This document shows positions 60,162 to 64,000 of a DNA stretch of 64,000 bases, piece after piece. Both the position numbers and the translations under genes were made by a program. Under the pieces are notes generated by a model. That model saw nothing but the letters and a program-made list of their open reading frames with translations, made no database searches and was not told where the DNA came from. The first letter of the stretch is position 1, and the number at the start of each line of letters is the position of its first letter. The DNA comes from JADCCX01 sp051649305 (GTDB lineage Bacteria; Pseudomonadota; Alphaproteobacteria; Rhizobiales; Beijerinckiaceae), in contig JBOFGV010000004.1 in the NCBI GenBank assembly GCA_051649305.1, positions 24,918-88,917 of the forward strand, read 5' to 3'.

Positions 60162-60183
60162 CCAGATTGCGGTTGCGATCTGG
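60162..60183 (-). promoter_or_regulatory. candidate S6:S18 autoregulatory hairpin in the rpsF leader
   Basis: On the minus strand CCAGAT and ATCTGG enclose a ten-base loop containing ACCGC. Leaders of rpsF in many bacteria have a hairpin with a conserved CCG that mimics the S6:S18 site of 16S rRNA. The shape and CCG are seen; the function is inferred. The rest of the 306 bp up to the BMP gene holds only weak promoter-like sequences. Confidence 0.35.
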
Positions 60184-60371
60184 CTCTGTTGAGGCGCGGA
60201 GCCCTTCGAGCCCGGATGAGGCCCGACGAGATGCTTGTCGAAGGCGGAGACACGGGAGGACGGATCAAATGATCCTGCCGCAAAGCGGCCCTCCGTTCAG
60301 CCTCCGGCCAAAACAGAGCGCGTCCTATGTCGTGAATTCTCAAAAAAGGCAAGCAGAACTTGGCAGGCTCA

Positions 60372-60400
60372 TTGACACCCGTCAAAGGCGGCATGAAAAC
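60372..60400 (+). promoter_or_regulatory. candidate promoter/operator of the BMP-family gene
   Basis: TTGACA at 60372 is a perfect -35 box but the hexamer 17 bp on (GAAAAC) is poor. The -35 box is part of the dyad TTGAC-ACCC-GTCAA (60372-60385), which could be a repressor site. The gene starts 59 bp after the dyad. Confidence 0.3.
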
Positions 60401-60443
60401 TGCCTGCGTAATGCCGGTTGTAACCTCTTTAAGGGAGAGTGGA

Positions 60444-61514
60444 ATGAAGACATTTGTGAAAGCCATGCTGGGGACAGCCATGGTTGTGGGGCTCGCCACA
60501 TCGGCTGTCGCACAGGAAAAACTCAAGATCGGCTTTATTTATGTTGGTCCGGTGGGCGATTTTGGCTGGAGTTATCAGCATGATGTCGGCCGCAAGGCGA
60601 TTGAAGCGGCGTTCCCGGGCCGTGTGGAGACCACATTCGTTGAAACCGTGCCTGAAAACGACAGCGAGCGCGCCATCGAGCAACTGGCCCGTACAGGCCA
60701 TAAATTGATCTTCACCACCTCGTTTGGCTATATGGAGCCAACGTTGCGTGTGGCGCGTCGTTATCCCGATGTGAAGTTCGAGCACGCCACCGGCGTCAAG
60801 CGCGCGCCCAACGTTGCCACTTATTCAGCGAAGTTCCACGAAGGCCGCTATATTATTGGGCAAATGGCCGGCAAGATGACCAAGACAAACACCATCGGCT
60901 ATGTCGGTGCATTCCCCATTCCTGAGGTCATTGCGGGCATCAACGCGTTTTATCTCGGAGCGCGGTCGGTCAATCCGGCAGTCAAGATCAAGATTGTCTG
61001 GGTGAATTCCTGGTTCGATCCGCCCAAGGAGGCTGATGCCGCTAAGGTGCTGATGGATCAGGGCGTGGATATCGTTACACAGCACACAGACAGCCCAGCC
61101 CCCGTGCAGGCTGCCTCTGCCCGCAACATCCTGTCCTTTGGTCAGGCGTCCGATATGTCGCGTTTTGCTCCTAACCATGTGATGACCTCGATCATCGATG
61201 ACTGGAACCCCTACTATATCGAGCGCACCCGCGCTGTGCTTGAAGGCAAGTGGGCTTCAAAAGACACATTTGATGGTCTGGCCAAAGGCAAGGTCGTCAT
61301 GGGGCCTTACAAGAACGTGCCAGACGACGTGAAGAAGATGGCAGAGACGACAGAAGCTGGCCTGCGTGCGGGCACCATGGATGCCTTCAAGTGCCCAGTC
61401 ATTGATCAGACCGGCAAGACCATTGAGTGCAAAGGCGGCGACCGCCTGTCAGATGAGCAGGTCTTTGGCATGATGTTCTATGTGCAGGGCATCGAGGACA
61501 AGGTTCCTCAGTAA
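60444..61514 (+). CDS. BMP family basic membrane lipoprotein-like substrate-binding protein
   Basis: This 356-residue protein has a Sec signal peptide (KTFVKAMLGTAMVVGLATSAVAQ) without a lipobox Cys. The mature part begins KLKIGFIYVGPVGDFGWSYQHDVGRKAIE and contains IGYVGAFPIPEVIAGINAFYLGARSVNP, typical of the BMP/PnrA family that binds nucleosides or purines. No BmpB-D type permease or ATPase genes are in the window, so it is either an orphan or a partner of a distant transporter. AAGGGAGAG precedes the ATG. Confidence 0.92.
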   Translation: MKTFVKAMLGTAMVVGLATSAVAQEKLKIGFIYVGPVGDFGWSYQHDVGRKAIEAAFPGRVETTFVETVPENDSERAIEQLARTGHKLIFTTSFGYMEPTLRVARRYPDVKFEHATGVKRAPNVATYSAKFHEGRYIIGQMAGKMTKTNTIGYVGAFPIPEVIAGINAFYLGARSVNPAVKIKIVWVNSWFDPPKEADAAKVLMDQGVDIVTQHTDSPAPVQAASARNILSFGQASDMSRFAPNHVMTSIIDDWNPYYIERTRAVLEGKWASKDTFDGLAKGKVVMGPYKNVPDDVKKMAETTEAGLRAGTMDAFKCPVIDQTGKTIECKGGDRLSDEQVFGMMFYVQGIEDKVPQ

Positions 61515-61532
61515 GCGTTATAGCTTCGAAAC

Positions 61533-61569
61533 AAAAAGGGCGCAGTGGATTTCCACCGCGCCCTTTTTT
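61533..61569 (+). terminator. intrinsic terminator of the BMP-family gene
   Basis: AAAAAGGGCGC pairs with GCGCCCTTTTTT, and the inner arms GTGG/CCAC extend the stem around ATTT. Six T residues follow. It lies 18 bp after the stop codon. Confidence 0.92.
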
Positions 61570-61590
61570 GTGTCTTCGAGAGGCGAGAGA

Positions 61591-61848
61591 TCAGCCGAAG
61601 CTGATCATCACAGCCGCTTTGCCATTGGGTGCATGCACCGCCAGTGTTGTCTTGACCTTGGGCATGCTGCGTGAGCGCACGCGGGTGTAGTGGTGTGTCA
61701 GCATTGCAATCAGTTCATGCGGACGAAGACGGGCAGCGATGCCGCTCATGTCTTTTTGTTTTGATTGGCGCGGTTCAGCGGCGGGGATACGCCTTGCAGT
61801 GCGTGTCACGGATCCGATGTCCTTCTGGAACCAGCTCTGTGTTTTCAT
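61591..61848 (-). CDS. small basic protein of unknown function
   Basis: This 85-residue protein is rich in Arg, Lys and Gln, with no signal or membrane segment: it begins MKTQSWFQKDIGSVTRTARRIPA and ends LAVHAPNGKAAVMISFG. I recognise no family. A strong GAGGAG ribosome site at the right distance before the ATG at 61848 argues that it is translated. It lies between the BMP terminator and the carboxypeptidase gene and has the same direction as the latter, 46 bp after its stop, so the two may be co-transcribed. Confidence 0.55.
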   Translation of the reverse strand: MKTQSWFQKDIGSVTRTARRIPAAEPRQSKQKDMSGIAARLRPHELIAMLTHHYTRVRSRSMPKVKTTLAVHAPNGKAAVMISFG

Positions 61849-61894
61849 CTCAAAACTCCTCAACGGGAACGGATGTGTCAGATGGGTTTAGGCG

Positions 61895-63481
61895 TCAGAT
61901 CCGCTGCACGAAGCAGTTGAACCCGGTTTTCTTCAAAGCACCGCAGGCTGCGTTTGCTTCCTTGTTGTCATCAAAGCCGCCAAACCGGGCGCGGAAGAGG
62001 GTGGCATCACCCTTCTGCACCTTCTCTGTGAAGGCATCGGCTTCTGCCAGAACCATCTTGTTGCGGGTCTTGGCATTGTCGAGGATGGCACGGGCCTTGA
62101 TCTCGTTGTCGCTTGCACCGAGCTGGATCACATAGCCGCTGCGGTTAGAAGCGGGCTGCTTTGTGGCAGTAGCCGTTGTCACAGGATCAGCCTGAGCCGT
62201 TGTGATGGCGGCCTGACGACCAGCAGCAGCTTTGCTGTTTGCTGACTGAGCGCCAGTGGTCCAGCGAAGCTGCGGGCCGGGCTGGGCTGTTGGAGGAGCA
62301 AACGCTGTAACGGCAGTTCCAGCACGGGCAGGGGCCTGTGCAACCTGCTTTGTTTCTACACGGGCATCAGACTTGGCAGCAACTTCTGGTTTGGCATTGG
62401 CTGCAGCAATGCGCTTGATGTCAGCCTGTGTAATGGCAACAGGGGCTGCCTTTACAGGTTCAGCAGCTTTCACTGGCTCAACCTTGGCGACAGTGATGCG
62501 GGCTTCTGGCTTGGCTTCAGCTTTGACCACTTCTACCTTGGCTTCACGGGCTGGCTGTAGAACAGCAACGCGTGTGGCTGGCTCTTCTGTGCGCACTTCA
62601 GCAAAGACAGGCGCTGTGCGTGCACCGGCATAGGCGCGGGGCAGGTGGTTTTCCACCAGCGAGGCCATCTGCGCATCACGGATGCGGCCAGAACGACCAC
62701 CCAGAACAACCGCGATGAGGTGGCGGTTGCCTTCACGCGCTGATGTCAGCAGGTTAAAGCCGGAAGCGCGGGTGTAACCGGTCTTGATACCGTCCACACC
62801 GTCCACACGACCGAGCAAACGGTTGTGGTTGCGGTAGTTGCGACCGGCAAATTCGAAGTTGCGGGTCTGGAAATAGCGCCAATACTTCGGAAAACGATCA
62901 TGGATCGCCTGTCCAAGCTTGGCGAGATCACGTGCTGTTGTCACCTGCTCGCGGTCTGGAAGGCCTGAAGCATTGCGGAAGGTTGTGCGGCTCATGCCAA
63001 TGGAGCGCGCCTTGCGGGTCATCATTTCAGCGAAGGTATCCTGATCGCCACCAATGGCTTCGGCCACGACAACAGCGACGTCGTTGGCAGATTTGGTCAC
63101 GAGAGCTTTGATGGCTTCCTCAACCTCAATGGTCTCGCCTGCATCAAAGCCAATCTTCGATGGCACCTGACGGGCCGCAAAGGCTGAAACGCGCAAAGGG
63201 GTATCCAGCTGGAAGCGACCGCGCTCGATCTGCTCAAACAGCATGTAAAGTGTCATAACCTTGGTGACTGAGGCTGGAAAGCGTGGTGCATCAGGATTGA
63301 CACCCTGAAGCGTCTTGCCAGAGTTCACGTCAATGACAATGGATGCATAGGGAGGTGCGTAGCCACCGCGCTTGCGCCTGCTGGCATCCGCTGTGTCAAC
63401 GGTGGCTACAACAGCTGTAGCAGCAAGAACGGCAAGGGTTACCAAAGACGACAAGCGCCGCCGAAACATTGAAGCAAACAT
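61895..63481 (-). CDS. D-alanyl-D-alanine carboxypeptidase (DacF/PBP5 type) with SPOR domain
   Basis: This 528-residue periplasmic peptidase trims peptidoglycan stem peptides. A signal peptide (SLVTLAVLAATAVVATVDTADA) is followed by the S11 catalytic domain: SVTK nucleophile motif in FPASVTKVMT, SAN in VTKSANDVAVVVAEAI, and KTG in VDGIKTGYTRASG. A low-complexity Ala/Lys/Val/Pro linker of about 140 residues follows, then a C-terminal SPOR domain (GYVIQLGASDNEIKARAIL, and GFNCFVQRI at the end) that binds denuded glycan at the division septum. The start could also be the GTG at 63493. A CtrA-like sequence lies about 95 bp upstream. Confidence 0.93.
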   Translation of the reverse strand: MFASMFRRRLSSLVTLAVLAATAVVATVDTADASRRKRGGYAPPYASIVIDVNSGKTLQGVNPDAPRFPASVTKVMTLYMLFEQIERGRFQLDTPLRVSAFAARQVPSKIGFDAGETIEVEEAIKALVTKSANDVAVVVAEAIGGDQDTFAEMMTRKARSIGMSRTTFRNASGLPDREQVTTARDLAKLGQAIHDRFPKYWRYFQTRNFEFAGRNYRNHNRLLGRVDGVDGIKTGYTRASGFNLLTSAREGNRHLIAVVLGGRSGRIRDAQMASLVENHLPRAYAGARTAPVFAEVRTEEPATRVAVLQPAREAKVEVVKAEAKPEARITVAKVEPVKAAEPVKAAPVAITQADIKRIAAANAKPEVAAKSDARVETKQVAQAPARAGTAVTAFAPPTAQPGPQLRWTTGAQSANSKAAAGRQAAITTAQADPVTTATATKQPASNRSGYVIQLGASDNEIKARAILDNAKTRNKMVLAEADAFTEKVQKGDATLFRARFGGFDDNKEANAACGALKKTGFNCFVQRI

Positions 63482-63573
63482 TACGCAACTCACACTCTAC
63501 ACACACAACACAGTGAGGTGCTTGCAACAGACGTTGCCTGAACATCACAGAAGCATACGATATCGTCTTGGGG

Positions 63574-63588
63574 TTAGCAGAGGGTTAA
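63574..63588. promoter_or_regulatory. possible CtrA site upstream of the carboxypeptidase gene
   Basis: TTAG-N7-TTAA differs from the CtrA consensus TTAA-N7-TTAA by one base. Cell-cycle control of a septal peptidoglycan enzyme would make sense, and DivK and PleD are encoded in this window, but a single near-match is weak evidence. Confidence 0.3.
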
Positions 63589-63680
63589 GCCGATCCATTT
63601 TTTCAGGCCATGTGCGGATTGTCGATCACAAACGACAGGCCGCATCTTCTTGCATGGGAGCCTTGCCAATACGGCAATGG

Positions 63681-63727
63681 TGCGTTGCAATATCGGGCTT
63701 GACATTCATTGTGCACTGCAACATATG
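63681..63727 (+). promoter_or_regulatory. phasin promoter with two PhaR-type sites
   Basis: TTGACA (63699-63704) and CATATG (63722-63727) are 17 bp apart. TGCGTTGCA (63681-63689) lies upstream of the -35 box and TGCACTGCA (63712-63720) lies in the spacer; both fit the TGC-N3-GCA core of PhaR repressor sites in alphaproteobacteria. PhaR binding here would block RNA polymerase until polyhydroxyalkanoate granules form. Confidence 0.6.
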
Positions 63728-63801
63728 ACGGGTCATGAGAACGCGGACTGCGGGCTCAGGCAGTTTAGTTGAATTTCTCACTACTCATCGGAGCCACGAC
63801 A

Positions 63802-64000
63802 ATGAACCCATCTTTCGAAGATTTCCAGAAGACAGCAAAAGACAACATGGACGCTGCTGCCAAGGCATTCGGCACATTCACCAAGAATGCGCAGACAATC
63901 ACCACCGAAGGTGCTGATTACGCCAAGAAGGCCTACGAAGCTAACACAGCCCATGTTGAGAAGCTCTTCGCCGTGAAGACACTCGACAAGGCCATCGAAC
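63802..64000 (+). CDS. phasin family protein (3' truncated by the window end)
   Basis: The first 66 residues are visible and the gene runs past the window edge. The start NPSFEDFQKTAKDNMDAAAKAFGTFTKNAQTITTEGADYAKKAYE and the following HVEKLFAVKTLDKAIE match the phasin_2 family: amphipathic helices that coat polyhydroxyalkanoate granules. It has no signal or membrane segment. GGAGCC precedes the ATG. The upstream promoter with two PhaR-type sites supports the granule role. Confidence 0.9.
   Translation, partial: MNPSFEDFQKTAKDNMDAAAKAFGTFTKNAQTITTEGADYAKKAYEANTAHVEKLFAVKTLDKAIE

Noticed and set aside
1..64000. CRISPR arrays, prophage genes or insertion sequences
   Set aside because: No regularly spaced direct repeats, phage structural genes or transposase motifs (DDE, HUH) were seen anywhere in the window.

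Overview
The window looks like chromosome of an alphaproteobacterium of the order Hyphomicrobiales (Rhizobiales). Supporting signs are DivK and PleD side by side, the rpsF-rpsR-DUF2232-rplI order, DUF3572, DUF3297, DUF2161 and DUF1127 proteins, a DinB with an N-terminal zinc ribbon, a GTTC-N7-GTTC LexA box before uvrA, a phasin with TGC-N3-GCA sites, and palindromic intergenic repeats that begin GTCATTCCCGGC. The family cannot be fixed from the sequence alone. No rRNA, tRNA, CRISPR array or transposase was recognised.

Layout. Positions 1-7129 hold the end of an SDR gene and then a nitrate/nitrite uptake and assimilation operon: NrtB-type permease, ATPase, NirA, an Fe-S/FAD reductase and CysG, behind a candidate sigma-54 promoter. 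Positions 7203-9690 carry pobA-pcaH-pcaG, which takes 4-hydroxybenzoate through protocatechuate to ring cleavage. Positions 9741-18364 hold trhO, dinB, DUF3572, divK-pleD, a two-subunit aconitase X, a candidate structured RNA, secG and pyrG. Positions 18580-22897 hold a RelE/XRE toxin-antitoxin pair and a cysK-sseA-acetyltransferase run. Positions 23024-26958 are a small catabolic cluster: solute-binding protein, flavin monooxygenase and SMP-30 lactonase.

Positions 27264-28993 are an AT-rich two-gene island encoding a ParA-like ATPase and a HEPN-type protein. This is the best candidate here for an undescribed defence or toxin system. It is followed by SOS-controlled uvrA, a HerA-like ATPase, DUF1127, an AlkB-type monooxygenase, dnaE, tenA, pepA-holC, kdsA, queF, eno and trmFO. 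A three-gene phospholipid operon (PlsC-, CdsA- and YnbA-like) lies at 51485-53710. Positions 53817-60137 hold a phosphoesterase, dnaB, and the rpsF-rpsR-DUF2232-rplI operon. A second AT-rich gene, coding for a putative PD-(D/E)xK nuclease-like protein flanked by a 10-bp direct repeat, sits between dnaB and rplI. The window ends with a BMP-family binding protein, a D,D-carboxypeptidase with a SPOR domain, and the start of a phasin gene with its promoter.

Most genes are ordinary housekeeping or catabolic genes with even, GC-rich codon use. The accessory material is the toxin-antitoxin pair, the ParA-HEPN island, the decayed monooxygenase fragment beside it, the nuclease-like cassette and the intergenic repeats. 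All functions are read from sequence motifs. No database search, folding program or expression data was available.
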